From Numida meleagris (taxonomy: Eukaryota; Chordata; Aves; Galliformes; Numididae), in contig NC_034412.1 in assembly GCF_002078875.1 (NCBI RefSeq), positions 34,104,181 to 34,168,180 on the forward strand: a stretch of DNA of 64,000 nt, in the 5' to 3' direction. A program made the translations under genes and the position numbers. The notes under the pieces are model-generated. The model worked only from the letters and a program-made list of their open reading frames with translations, made no database searches and was not told the DNA's origin. The stretch's first letter is position 1, and each line of letters begins with the position of its first letter. This document shows, piece by piece, positions 1-13,250 of this stretch.

Positions 1-380
1 TCTTCATTTCACTGACTGTACATGGAGCCAAGTGGTTTCCCCAGATGGAGGCTCACTACAGGTGTCTGCAATTAAGCAAATGAACCCCAGCCAAAGAGGC
101 AAAGGGCAAACTGCCCCCTCTCCCACAGAGAGGGTTGGGTGGAGATCTTAGAGCTGGTGATGACAGCAGCTGAGAGACACAGAAAAAATCAGTCCAGTCC
201 AGGACCCAGAAACAGAGGGGTGCTGCATCCAGGACAGCAAGTTCTGCAAAGCCAGCTTTGTGGGTATGAGCTCAATACCCTTACTGTGAGGTGCAGGAAC
301 ATTCCTTTGCATCAGGAAACAGTATTTTATACCTATGTGCTGAATATAAACCATCAGATACTATTCAGTTAAGCCCACTA
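1..380. other. Non-coding sequence, nothing recognised
   Basis: This stretch precedes the first CR1 fragment. Short open frames occur on both strands, but none matches a known protein family and none shows a convincing splice-site pair. I see no repeat or RNA gene here. Confidence 0.6.
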
Positions 381-660
381 ATCACAGAATGTCTTGGGTT
401 GGAAGGGACCTCAAGGATCATCAAGTTCCAGCCCTCCTGCCAGCAGGCAGGGCCACCAATCTCCAGATCTGGTACTAGACCAGGTTGCCCAGAGCTCCAT
501 CCAACCTGCTGTTGAACACCTCCAGGGACGGGGCACCCACAGCCTCTCTGGGCAGCCTGTTCCAGAACCTCAATACTCTCTGTGAAGAACTTCCCCCTGA
601 CATCCAGTCTAAACTTTGCCTCCTTGAGCTGAAAACCATTCCCCCTTGTCCAATCACTAT
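381..660 (-). mobile_element. CR1 LINE fragment, 3' end with end of ORF2
   Basis: The plus strand starts with 'atcacagaat' and continues with 'gggttggaagggacctcaag', the complement of the avian CR1 3' tail, so the element lies on the minus strand. On that strand the last part of ORF2 (the endonuclease/reverse-transcriptase protein) can still be read in two pieces. One frame, at about 581-643, gives GNGFQLKEAKFRLDVRGKFF. Another, at about 478-572, gives FWNRLPREAVGAPSLEVF, the characteristic CR1 C-terminus. The change of frame between them, near 573-580, shows the copy is dead. The 5' end is truncated, as usual for this LINE, and no target-site duplication is evident. CR1 identity is secure; the subfamily is not determined. 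Confidence 0.95.
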
Positions 661-3600
661 GCACTACTTAAAATGACTATTTGCAGTCTGAACACTTTCC
701 AGAATGATTTAAAGTTTGTTTATATTTTATAAGCCTAGAAAATATATATTATTAATAATACTACAAAATACGCAACAACAACAAAATAATGTCCCTTGCA
801 CTGCAGAGCCTGACTCTTTAAAAACTAGAGCAAAGTCTGTATTTCAGTACCACTGGATACTTAAGGGTAAATTACAGTTTAATTTTTTAAAGGCCTAATC
901 ATCAGCAGATTGTTAACTTCACAGTTATGGATTGCTGATACCTCCCTTCCAAAACAGGCCTGCTATCATAGGCATTACTTTGTGAAAATACAGGTTAGTT
1001 CACAAGAGTTCATATTTGAGATCTTCAGGAAGTAAATTAAAAACAAATTTTTAAAAATCTAAGAACTTTCCTGCAACTGGAGTCCCTATAAACAAGTACT
1101 GTTGAACAGCAAATTACCTTATAACATTACACAATTAAACAAAGTCCTTCAAATGAGAAAAGATTATGTAAGCTACTGAGAAAGAGACAGCTCTTATGCT
1201 TGAATGTGCCTTAAAATGGAAAGATTTTGTAACTGGTGCCCTCACCAGAAAAGGTTTTGCTGATCCAACACTTAGCAGCTTCACGTCCATCACCTTCAGG
1301 TGATGCTGGGGGTAGGAACAACAGCTGTCAGGCAGGACTTTTTCGAGGCTACCGGAACAATTTGTGTTTTCATTTGAAAACAAAGGTATTTGAGTTCTGA
1401 AGTTACAGTTTTATTAATAAATGGCTTGCATTAGTGTGTGTCCATTTTCAGGGGTATTTGGATGTGACATCGCATAAAATCTAGGTGTCCAAACTCTAAC
1501 AAATTCTTGCACGTTGAAATCTCTTTGGAAGATATTTAATGTCTCTAGCAGTTACACTGAGACTTTACTCAGAAAATTAACCTCAGAAACTGTTGGCTAG
1601 AGCTCCCTGTCAGCAGTTTCCAGAACAAGCCCTATTATTCCACAGGCAGCACTACATTTATAACAACTGTCAGTCCTATAAATTTAGCCTTGGGCATTAG
1701 AAGTCAGACATAAAAGCCATGTATTTTATTCCCAGCACAACAACAACAACCACCAAAAAGGATCGCATGTACCAGTCTTCCTAGGAAGGACAGAATCATA
1801 CTTTGATACTATAGAATCAAGATCCTGGTCACTGACACCTCAAGCTGGCACACAAAGCTTTTTCCTTCGGAAGTCCATTAGGATTAACTAGTTGTATTTT
1901 TAAGGATTAAATTTAGGAGAACAATCAGAGATAAGAAATGGAATAATGGGATGAAGTGGGGAATACCAAAACATGCATTAGCCTTCATGCCCACATCCCA
2001 TGTCCTCAAAGAGGGCCGGTTAAGTTCCCATTCAGTTTTCTGAGTTTCTTCTGCTTCCACAGAGAAGCTGAGAGGATGACGGTGGTTGCAGACTTAGGTG
2101 TGCTGGAAGTTTGAATGCTTACTGTGTTAATTACTTAACGATGTAGTACATCTGCCCTGGAAAACAATCCTGACCTGGCAGAAGAATCAACTTTACAGTT
2201 TTATAGATCTGTTCCACTTATAATTAGCAGAACTATAGAAAACTAACACATGCCCTACAACACCACTTAACACAACATGTCAGTGCTTAGCAAAACACTT
2301 CAGGCTAGGATCATTATAAACTGTTCAAATAAAGACACTGTTTTGCAGCAGCTTCTTCTCCGCTCCTTTAGAATTAATCAGACCATTAGTCACTTGTTTT
2401 GCTGACTATTCAGTCCTGGCCTTCTCAGGACAGAACAAATCAGTTTTGCCTGGGTTGGTATGAGCATCACAAGGAAAAGAAGTGGAAGAATAACTTCTAG
2501 TAAAAATTAAGTTCATTTAAAACCTGAAATTTTTGAGGTGCACACATTTCATCATTTCCAGTTCAGTGTTTTGTTCCCAACATTAACAATGCATGATTGA
2601 ATAGTTTCCCTAAAAATAAATAAATCAATCACACATGTCAACATCTCTACGTCCTTCTCCAGTTCTTTTAAACGTGGACGATCATCCTAGGATGTAGTTC
2701 AAACTGTGTAACATATGGGCCATAGTTTACAACCAGATCCATTCAAATCAAGTACAACTTTTTTTAAAAAGATATTAACTATTGACCTCTTTTGGCTGCT
2801 GCTATCTTAACTTCTTGAATTTAGCCCTGAATATTTATGTAGACAAAAATCAGATGAATAGTTAGAAAATATACCAGGTGACTACTGGAACTTTTTATAG
2901 CTATGATATGCCACAGAAAGGGGCATAGGGAATGCTTTGTTTGGGGGGAAAAAAAATTGTTTTATTTAAAAAGAGCAGTGAATTCTGCTTTCTGCTGTTT
3001 CAATCACTTATGACATACTACTGAATGTGGTCATTTCCAAGTTACCAGAAAAGGGTTAGCTTAGTAGGAAGGATGATCAGAGTATTGACATGTTTCTCCT
3101 TTTACTAGTCTGACCAAAAGAAGGCTGCCACCTGAATGATCCATTTTTGAGCTGGACGTGATATCTGCATGCAGAGAAAGCTCTCAGTCACTGACTTACA
3201 GCAGCTATTGCAGTCACTCATCCTTAAAGAACACATATTTTCTGTTAATACCTGCAAGTGCCTCAGCCAACAGGAATTTCCAAAATTTGGATTATATGGC
3301 TTCAACACTCTTTATTGATCTATTTTATTTTTTTATTGGAGCGTGGCTAGAAGCAAGATGATCTGTTTTCTATAATGTTCTGACCTTCTCTTAAGCTTGG
3401 CAAAATCTCAGGCATGGCTGACAGTATGGATGTCAAGTAAAAAATAGATTTGGAAAGAGCTTTTGAAAAATCATTTTCCAGTTAAAGGTCACTGAACACT
3501 AGTTAAATTATATAAGCAGAGTGGGAATTAAGATTATGCACCTTTGGCTGTTTTCCTGCTTCACAGAATATAAGAACAATTAATAATGCAAAGAGCTTAC

Positions 3601-6600
3601 AGTATTTAATGATGCAGAGCACTTAGCAGAAATACCCATGCTATTTCTAAGATGCCACAACAAAGACCAAACCATCCAAAGGAGGGTTGCTTTTCTGCCT
3701 GCACTGGGTATCTTCTTGTTCCTTTGTGAGTTCTGAGAGCTCTACCCTACTCACAACTTCTTTCCTGAAGAGGAAAAGGTGAGCACAATCCAGAATTCCC
3801 CTTCCTTAATTAACCTCCCATACAAAGACTCCAAAGGTTTACATTCTGTCCTCAATTACACCCAAACCTCCAGTTTACTTAAAAAAAAAAAAGTACCCAG
3901 GGAGAAGGGGAAAATTAACAACGTGCATTAATGATCAGATAAAAGATATGAAAAAAAGGTTTTGCACTAAAGGGAGGCTACCAGTGAGGTCTGTGCTACA
4001 TCCCATTCTGCATCCCCGACATCTGCATAGATAAATTATCTGAGAAGAGAAGAGACAACAAGGTGCCAACTGTGCCAGTGATGCTAAATAATTCATAGCA
4101 TCCTGTCTGGGTCCCAGTTAGCGTACTGGTTTGTTAGAGAAAGGAAAGAGATGGGAACTGTGGAGGTTAATCCTCTGTTTTAACATTTCTCTGAGGTATG
4201 CATTCAGAATAACAAATGATCAAAGGTAATAATGAAAACATTTGGTTGACAACTTCGCTTATGCCTTCTCAGTAGCAGTTCTTAGGGTAAAAGCTGAAAA
4301 AATGCAAAGTTGAGCATATGAAAACAGGAGTGGGAAGGACTGGCTAAGAAGCAGAGAGTCCGAAAGGCTGGGCACCTCAGGGCTTGTGCCTGGCAACACC
4401 TTCCCCTTTCTCTCCTTCTGAGGCAGGACATAGCTGTGGATTTTAATCCCTCATTACAGTGCAATTAGACACGCTGGGACGCGCTGTGCAGCAAGGGTTG
4501 TGCAGCACAGGACTGGTAGCCTGCTGGGCTCTGGTGCCAGTCTGCCCAGGAGAGCAATGGAATGAGTAAGAACACACCTAGCACCACACCTGAGTAACAC
4601 AGGCCTTTGCTTCAGAGTGATCCAAACAGATTAAGTATCTGATGACCTTTATTCACATCTTGCCTTTTGTACTATGAAAAAATAATCTAAAAAAAAATTT
4701 GGCACAAACCCACGCCAACTCCCACATATAAATGAAGCATTCCCAAGCTCTACATACTTACTTGATCAAATCTTTCTTTCTTACTCACTCTAGACACAGA
4801 GTGATCCAGTAAAGCTGAGATAATGAAATCATCTAGCTCACAGTTTTAATTAACTGGGAGAAAAAATCACTCATTTAGGAGATGTGTACAAGGAAGAACA
4901 GAAAGTGAGTGGATGGAAATATAGAAGAGGAATGCTTTATTTCAGAGAACTAGCAACTTCATTTTGGAGTTCTGAAAATGTTTTTCCTATCAAGCAAGTG
5001 TATTTAGTGCATATCTACAGATTCCTGTTAGATATATGCTCTCTTGACAGATACATGTTTTCTTTGTCAGGTCAATCTCAGCTCATTATTGCAGACTGAA
5101 AATGAGCAGATAGATATAACAGCCTTATTATTTTCTTATTTTAAGGTATGTATCTAATTCAGCATTTTAGAAGAATAATACTCCTTTAACTGTAAAATAC
5201 TAGGATGAGAACTGGCTTTAGAAAAAGCACAGGGCTTTTGGCAGATCAAAATTTTGAGCAAGAGGTTGCATTTCACCATGACTATTGATGTTTTTGACCT
5301 ATTATGAACTCTGATATTTTTATTTTCCCTAGCATTCGGAGTAAAAGGGAACTGAGATGAGCTCCACTTCAGCTCTTATTCTTCAGCAGGGACTGAGCAC
5401 CAGCAGTACTTCTACTGTGCTCCTCACTAATGCATCTAAATAAGAGACCATGGCTGGAAAAGAGGAGGTGAAGCCAGACAAGAAGAAAAAATTCTGCTTC
5501 TGATGAAACCTCTAATGAAATGATTTAGTCCCATTGTCCCACTCAATTATATATTCTCTGCTTTCTCATTCTCTCCCCAGTATTCATCTCACCTGAATAA
5601 TCATTTCCAGAGCATCCTACACCATGGTTCCTTTTTTTTCAGCACCACATCCAATGCCACCAGTTTCTTTAGCATAAAAGACAAGAACAATGTTTCTTCT
5701 TTTTCATGGATTTCATGCCAGGAAGAAAGGCAGTGCTATTTAGCAACACTATTTTTGTCATCATAAGCAGAAACAGAAGGTGTTTGAACTATATCTGTAT
5801 TACCAGCCTTAGAGAGTTCCCCTCTACAATGCAGGGGTGCATACTTGCTCCCAGTTTGACATCTCCATGCATTCCAAGCAAGTACAATCTTTTCTTTATT
5901 CCTGAAATCTAGCTTATAGACCAAGGACACCTGAACACATCATAGCTGACCTCTGCAGATAGTCCAGATGCAGCTTAACTGAAGTCCTAGAGGCTGCTAT
6001 GGACTATGCCACCAGATGAATTTCATCGGGAAAATCAGTTCCTTCCAACTTCCTTAGGTTTGGGAGTTTCACAAGGAAATACAGGCATAATTGACAGGTT
6101 ACATTAACTTCTGCTTGACTAATCAAGATTTTGGCTGTGACTGAGAAGTTCCCCCATCTGTGGTTTGCAAGACATTAGGAAACAGACCATAAATAACAGT
6201 TACCTTTTTTAATAAAACCATATACACATTCCTAGACAAAAGCAAGTCACCAAACAAAGTAAAAAAAAAGTACAAATTATATCCAAATTTTTTAAGTTAA
6301 CCATTTTGACTACAAAGCCCACAACAGTCCATGGATTTTTTCTCGTGATAGGTGGTCCTTAGATGATAGAAAACAATTAAGATACACTCAGATAATTCAG
6401 AACACATTGTCTAGCAGGCTAACTCTGTGTTTGGGTGGCTAACTGCTGCCTGCAGCCAAATAAACACCATATTTAATGTCTGAAAGAGTAAAATAACTCC
6501 TAAAGTACGTTAGAAAAGCATACTGCAACAGAAACAGAGCAAACGACTGAGCTTTATCAAAGTGCAGGTATAAACAAATATGGAAAGGTGCAGAAGATGT

Positions 6601-6639
6601 AAGGGAAATTGAGTAAGCAGGAGGAAAAGGCAACTGCTG
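661..6639. other. AT-rich unique sequence, no gene seen
   Basis: About 6 kb without a recognisable gene or interspersed repeat. It holds a short CAA run at 1737-1751, an AAAT-type run at 2610-2626 and several A runs of 8 to 12 bases. The open frames are below 100 codons, on both strands, with no recognisable domain. It reads like ordinary intronic or intergenic bird DNA. Confidence 0.6.
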
Positions 6640-7089
6640 GTGTTTCAAACTATGGTCGTCCCTCTCCCCATGCTGTCTATGCCAGGTCCCGGGGAATGCA
6701 GCCCAGTTGAGGCTCACCTCGTAGCAAGAGTTCCTTTTAGCCAGAGGCCTGCAGCCGGTATGCCAAGCACAGTCCCATTGAGAAAAAGCAACAACTCTCA
6801 GTCTGGGATGAATGTTTTAGCTGGGGCCAGCCCATGGCCACAGGGCCCAGAAGGCACGCAGTGGCAGATGGCAACAAGACAGCTGAGGCTGCTGCCGCTA
6901 CCGGCCTTCCCCCCCACCTGCCTGACAGGTGCCACTGCCAAGAGGCAGGGATGTCTGACCCACACAGGAATCAGCTCTGAACCCACACCACTTCTCAGCC
7001 CATCGTTTTATGGCAAAGTGACACTGGCGGAGCAGGCAGCAAGGGCCTGGTTTCCACGTAACTCCACATGTACTAACATTTACACTTAA
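6640..7089. other. GC-richer patch with an uninformative open frame
   Basis: Base composition rises noticeably against the AT-rich flanks. The plus strand is open for 149 codons from an ATG at 6640, one of the two longest frames in the window. The product is rich in Pro, Ser, Ala and Thr, has no domain, signal peptide or membrane segment that I recognise, and ends without a nearby poly-A signal. GC-rich DNA contains fewer chance stop codons, so this is probably an accident of composition. CpG dinucleotides are few, so it is not a CpG island. Confidence 0.4.
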
Positions 7090-8652
7090 AATAACAAGAG
7101 GTATGTTATATTTTGGTTATACTTCAGTGGGGCTTTTTCGCTCCAAAAAAACTGAAAAATTAGAGTTCTGCAGATATCCCAGGCACTGTATCCCTGATGA
7201 GCTGTAAAAGGAATATTCTGAGTATTTTGTTCTTTAGCTCCATCTGTCTGAACCCAGGCTAACGAAGTAATCCCAGAAAAGACAGTCATCACAAAAAAAA
7301 AGGCAGTAAACTTTCCTAGGGGAAAAAAAAAAAGCAATAAGTTTCATAAGTATATGGAACTCAGACACAGGTTGCAAAAACCAGAGCACACCGAACACTG
7401 AAATTCCACTCTCTAAAGAGTTGCGGGTCTGTTTGCCTGAGGACACAATATTAAGGACAGTATTATTTATAACATACAATAAAGGCACAACTTTAGGTCC
7501 TTTTAAAAAGTTACTGATATTGATCTTGGGTTCTTTATACAAGACAATATCTGTTACTTTCCTAAACATTTACTGGATTGCAGCTAAATTTATTCTTTCA
7601 TATAAAATGAAAGTGTGTTTGACACAATTTACTTTTTTTTTATAATGCTATATTAAATCAGCCCAGAGACATTGACAACAGAGTGGTAAATATTTAAGAT
7701 TACATCTTCTTTCCTACAACATTATTCTTTTCCTTCTCTATCAGATCTACTGTCAAATAACTCAGTTCCTCCTTTTATTCTCGCTCTTCAAACACTCAGC
7801 ATCTCAGCTACACTAAGATCATCAGATTTCATTGGAAGATAACCAGACATCAGAAGTCAAAAGAGCACTTTGGGCATGATCCAAAGTTACAGCAGTCAAC
7901 AGACAAAAAAAAAAATTGTTCAACTGGCTCAACACTGAACTCCAAATATTTATTGTCACTTCAAATGATTGTATGCCAGAGGCTCCATTAACATTCATTA
8001 CAATGAAATGTTTATTTGAAAACAGGAACAGTAAATGGGACAAAATACATCCAGATAGAAAGCTCTAACATCCATAATCTTTCTGCTGTCTAGGGATTGC
8101 TAGAAGGGCAAAAAAAAAAAAAGTATTTCTTTCCATTTCTCTGTCTAAGAAAAAATGAGAGAAATCTTTAGGAGAGTAACATTGTCTAGAAGAGCTAGGA
8201 TAATCCTGCAATTATTACTCTGATCTGGAATTCCCCGCAGGTTAACAGCTACCTTGCAAGAAACACTACTGATCAACAGGCAATCATTACACACTTCCTT
8301 CAGAAAAAAAAAGCAAATTTTAATCATTCAGTTGAGCTTAGATATGACAGCACAAAACAAACACACCCTGCCATTCACAAACATTTCTCCAGAGAAAGCT
8401 TTTGTGTTTGCTTTTCTGTAATCACATGTTGGGCCAAGCAGGAGGTTGTATTACTTGGTCAGTTATGGGCTTTTCCTGCTGCTTTTTTTTCTTCTCCTAT
8501 ACCACAGACTCACCTTATTTGAAATTCTGATACAAACCACAGCACCAGAGCAAAGCTCAACATTTCAGGGATCTGCCTTTGGCCATAATTATAGTCTCAC
8601 CTTTGTGCTCTGCACTTTCAAGGGTGGCAGCGGCTATAAATTACCACAGGTG
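7090..8652. other. AT-rich unique sequence, no gene seen
   Basis: Only short A and T runs (for example 7322-7334 and 8110-8122) break up this stretch. The open frames are short and unrelated to known proteins. No interspersed repeat is recognised. Confidence 0.55.
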
Positions 8653-8684
8653 GAAATAAAAAATAAAAAATAAAATAAAATAAA
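8653..8684. repeat. (AAAAT)n simple repeat
   Basis: Imperfect units of AAAAAT and AAAAT run for about 30 bases. A-rich arrays of this kind often mark old retroposon tails, but the sequence to its left does not resemble a known element. Confidence 0.85.
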
Positions 8685-9317
8685 CCCACAGCTTTCTTGA
8701 AGGGGCACCAAACAAGCTGCAAGCTTGTCCACTGACATTTTCCTCCTGGGTAACTCAGGCCAGGAGGTCAAAACAATGGCTGACTAACAAGACGGCATGC
8801 AGGGAAAAGGTTACCATTAATAATGCAACAGAAGAGCACTACGTGGACAAGTAATGGTAGAAAAACATACCAGGATGACCAGGAGGATAAAGGGGTCATG
8901 AAAGAAATGACTAGATGCTAGCTGGAGAAGCGATGTTCTGAAAAAGGTGCAATGTCGTTAACTGAACGTCCTTACAAGTGTTCAGTAACTTCTGCTCCCA
9001 ATATATTTCCTTCAGAGGTAGCAAATACAGATCTACTAATGTTCTTACTACTTTATTATCATAAGTCAATGCTTGGATGATTTTCCTGAACAACCCCTGA
9101 CTTGCACACTCAAGAGGGACAACACAAGGAAGGGTAGCTTGAGAATAGTGCCATTCAGGCAGCTCAGAGAGGATTCTCTGCCCACCACAACACACACAGT
9201 GGTGGATTTGTCAGCTGATGCCACCCATCACATACAGTCATCCCTAACAGGATTCATCACTGCAAAATGTCTGAGGCAAAAGAATAAAACCTAAAGAGAA
9301 GAACTAAATAGATCTTT

Positions 9318-9350
9318 ATAAGACAACTATAAGACAAAAATAAGACAATT
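9318..9350. repeat. 11-bp unit, three tandem copies
   Basis: Three adjacent units share the core ATAAGACAA and differ only in the last two or three bases: ATAAGACAACT, ATAAGACAAAA and ATAAGACAATT. This is a small local tandem expansion without any coding context. Confidence 0.85.
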
Positions 9351-10430
9351 AAAAATGACTACACTTATTTTAAAGATAATAACTGCTTCATAAATGCTAA
9401 AAAATCAATATGAATACAGTGGAATGTGTGAATCAGGAAACTGTTGCTGCTGTATCTTCAGCATCACCCAATCAATATGGAGAAGAGGCTGTCCTGCATT
9501 ATGTATTAGTTCTTTCTTTTCTGAAATGTCAAACGTTTTACCTAGAAGCAGAAGGACTATACTACAGAGACAGAGGAGACAGATTTACAGTCATATCTCA
9601 ACTGATTCATTTCCAGAACAATTAAGCCACATCCTGGGACTCTCCAAATTTCGAATGCTCTTTATGCTTCACTGGTTTTATGCACATCCCTAAAACTGCT
9701 ATATGTTAAGACACAAAATCAAAAATGGTCTGGGCTAAGTGGTCTCAACCAGTGACACTCCTGTTGCACTCCCTTTTCTAAGAGTGCAGCATCGGAGGAG
9801 AAAACATGAAGAGCTGGTTCGCAGACCCAGCCAAGGAGCTAAACAACACTAATCCAGCATCCCTCAAGGAAAAGGAATAGCTTTGCATAAAGCTGCTTCT
9901 CTTTCTAACCATGTGATATCTCATCTCTGTATCAGAGACATACTAGAGAGCTGAAAAAATACAAAGGTGCTGAGACAATGAGTTCTGCTAGACTGTGTGA
10001 GCTCCAACTACCTTTGGCTTAGCATTGCAAAGCAATGGAGAAGCCAGGACGTGGGCAGGTAAAGGATGGGGGTTTTGTACAACTTAAAGCTTGGTGAGAA
10101 GCACATGAGAAGACTAAGGCAACAGACCATTCCAGTAGCTGAAAACACAACAATCTGAAGATTATGAACTGGCAAATTCTTTCATCCCTTACTTAAGGAA
10201 CCAACGAAATCGAGCTAGAGTTAAAGCACTTAGATCTCAACAGTTCTCTGCCATCAGATTTTATTCAGACCACCTGAATTACGAAACTGACAGAATCAAA
10301 ATTTATCTGAGGATATACAGGGAAATGACAGTGTCAATCCGTGGGGCAATCCTAATGGGACAGTTTGTCATTTTCTCATACAAGCTGATGCCCTTAAAAA
10401 TCAAGACAAGTGATGGAGAGAGAATGAGCA

Positions 10431-10460
10431 AATGAATGAAAACTGATGAATGAATGAATA
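10431..10460. repeat. (AATG)n simple repeat, interrupted
   Basis: AATGAATGAA, a short interruption, then GATGAATGAATGAATA. It is an ordinary interrupted tetranucleotide microsatellite. Confidence 0.8.
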
Positions 10461-12850
10461 CACCGACCTTTGAAGCATCTAACCCAAACAAACAGTGTGT
10501 CAGGGTACAGGGAAAGCCTGCACTCCTTCATGAACATGTTTGTACAAGCCAATCTGAGCAGCTGTTCTGTGCCAGGCATCAGGAAGTCGAGCAGGTGGAT
10601 GGAAAGAGGGTTTGGTTCACACCACAGCAGCCCTTAGGGCTCTTCAAGTAGGAGAACAGGAGGCCAGGAATGAGACTCAGGTGCCTTTCTTACCTATAAG
10701 GATCCATAAGGACTCAACCTCCACCTGGGCTAAAGTAAAACACCACCAGCACCAGCCTCTCCAGAACATCCTGTGCTCTAAACACCTGTATTGCCAGCAG
10801 TGCTGTGCATGCCATAAGCCTTCTCCTCCTTGAAAATTCATTTCCTCTCCACTGTCTACCAGAAACCAAACTCAAACAAAACCTTTTTGAGACGATGAAC
10901 ATGAAGAGTGGTGACTGCAGTGATGAAGAGATTGAGTTCAAAGAAAACAAATGTTTATTATAGTAGTATTTATTATCTCACCTTTGAAAAAGGGGAAAAG
11001 ATAGACCACATTTTGCACACATCCATGTCATAGACCAAAAACAAGAGGAAGAAAGGATGTGATAGAATGACAGAAGTTCCCAGCAACTAAAAAACTGCCT
11101 GCTTTGTCACCCTGTACATGCCAAAGAGCTCAGACTCGACCACTTTACCTTGTGATCCAGAGTACGCCCCAGGGTGGCAGTCGCTCGACCTAGAACAGGT
11201 CCATCTCAGGCAACACGTGGGGTCTCTGCAGGAGAAAGAGCCATTCTATCAGAGACAAACAGGCACTGAAGAAAATCCCAGCTTCCATTTCATTCAGTCT
11301 ACCCCTTCCCCTCGCTCACCCACTTCTGCACAATTTTTAAAAGCTAGTATAAGAGTTTGGAAGGATCAGAAGAGACAGCAGTCATCCCCAGTGCTGTTTT
11401 ACACAGCATCTAACACTGAATCTGCAAAGACTCCTGCAGATCTCACCTCAGACTCCAGGGAGATTTTTTCTTTAAAAGGGAAATGAAGTAACTCCATATA
11501 AGCGATTGATCAAAGAGGGACTCCAAGTTATTGTTCCCATGACACCTCTTGTTAAGTTGACCTCCAGATGAAACCCGAGCCTACGAGCTGCTTATCAGAA
11601 CACCTAGCACATTTCTGAATGTCAAGTTATTGAGAGCCTAAATGTATTTGCTTAATATCTGAAAGATTATCTTGCTTTGTAACACACAAACAATTGGAAG
11701 ATCAGAGTAATTGTTTCACAACTACAGCGCTTTTTGTTTCCGTAATCCACTAACTAGGAAGAGAAGCCAACCCGCATAATGAACAACGCAGATTAAATTG
11801 TTAGCTGTCACACATGAGATAAAAGAGAGAAGTAATTTCTGTGCCCCTGGTTGCATGGGCAGAATTCAGTTCCAAAACACATGCAGTCTTGCCAGTTCCT
11901 GGCATTATCAATCCATTAGTGAGCCTTCATCTCTCCTGCAACAATCCCTTTCCTCAAATGTCCTTTTAAAATCTCTTTCTGATGATTTATCCCTTTGTCT
12001 CACAGTGTGTTGTCCTTTGTCCGGACACTGAGGAAGGATTAAGCTCCTGTTTTCTGGCCTTTCCCTGCGGAATAGCTGAGCCAAGAGATCTAAAACACAC
12101 CTTCCTCTTTTTCTAATAACAATCTCCCCTCTGGGATTCAGGGCTTTCAGAAAACTGCATAGGTCTCTGAGAAAATGTTGGTACTCAACAACACTGCATA
12201 TACTTCTGTGACATGGTGGACGGAAACCAGTCATGACGATAATCTTGGCACAAGAGTGTCATTATAAGTGATATATACAAGAAGCATTAGATCGTGTTAG
12301 AGTTTTGAAACATTTTTAGAGGAATCCATGATACAATTAAAACACAAGAAATTGATTTTCATGTATAATAGAGAAAAAGTGAAGAACTGCAAACAATTAT
12401 ATATTAAAAAGACTCTCAGATAAACCAGTGAGAAACACCCACAACAAACACCAAGATGTCTCTAATTGAAGCATGATCTATTCAGCTAGTTCTAGGCACA
12501 AAGGGTAAACCTCTATGGCTTGGAAATATCAGTTTTCCACATATAAAAACAATAATTAAAGTTTTCCCTCTAGACTAGCTCAAGAAGATCCAGCACCGAG
12601 ACAGTAATTCAGCAGAGTTTAGTCATTTACCTTTTTGCAGGAAAAAGAAAGATAATAATTTTATGCCTCACAAATTAGCAGACAAGGATTTTGAGTATCC
12701 TGAATTGGAATAAAACTACATAACATGTCTGTTCATATGCACTCACTAGAAAATTTCAGTTAGCTGTAATTGCAACTCAATCCCCTGTTCTGTGGCCATA
12801 GTTTATATGTGTAGGGCCCCTTGAACTTCAAAAAAATACCTGTATGAACT

Positions 12851-12870
12851 TGTACTTGCAGGCAAGTACA
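12851..12870. repeat. Near-perfect 20-bp palindrome
   Basis: The arms TGTACTTGC and GCAAGTACA (9 bp each) are exact reverse complements around a 2-base centre. A duplex-DNA binding site or a chance palindrome are both possible. There is no T run beside it and no gene to relate it to. Confidence 0.7.
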
Positions 12871-13178
12871 CTCAAAGTGATGAGGAAAATTTGGACCACA
12901 AAAGCTCGTGTAACACAAGTTGTACAGCAAACAACTTAGTTTGAGCCTAATACATTTTTTATGTATTGAAGAGTTAATATCTGTGCAGACAAGCAGCACT
13001 CCACCAAGAATCACTGCAAGCCAAAGCGGCTGTGTTGAACATTTTAATTTCAAATTAAATTCTAAGGGAAACTATTTGTTTATCTATTTAGATGATCCCA
13101 CTTGCTCCAAAACACATAGGAAAATCTTCAGTTACTGTACTGAAATGTGACATTCCTTTGGCGAGGGGAACATACTGA

Positions 13179-13250
13179 TATATATCTTGGGTCAATGGGA
13201 AATGTATATATCTGGGTCAATGGGAAATATATATCTGGGTCAATGGGAAA
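13179..13250. repeat. Minisatellite, 23-26 bp unit, three copies
   Basis: The unit contains TATATATCTGGGTCAATGGG. Copies two (13205-13227) and three (13228-13250) are identical over 23 bases and directly adjacent. Copy one (13179-13204) has one extra T and a 2-base extension. The perfect identity suggests a recent duplication, so the locus may vary in copy number. A plus-strand frame runs through it, but it shows nothing else that looks coding. Confidence 0.95.

Larger units (their letters stand above)
8685..13178. other. Unique sequence with minor tandem repeats
   Basis: No gene or interspersed repeat is recognised. A run of AATG units lies at 10431-10460, and the 11-bp triplet and the short palindrome are listed separately. 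Overlapping plus-strand frames around 9394-9693 give two unrelated peptides, neither of which resembles a known domain. Confidence 0.55.

Noticed and set aside
8653..8684. A-rich repeat taken as the poly-A tail of a processed pseudogene
   Set aside because: The preceding few hundred bases give no continuous frame and no resemblance to a known mRNA.
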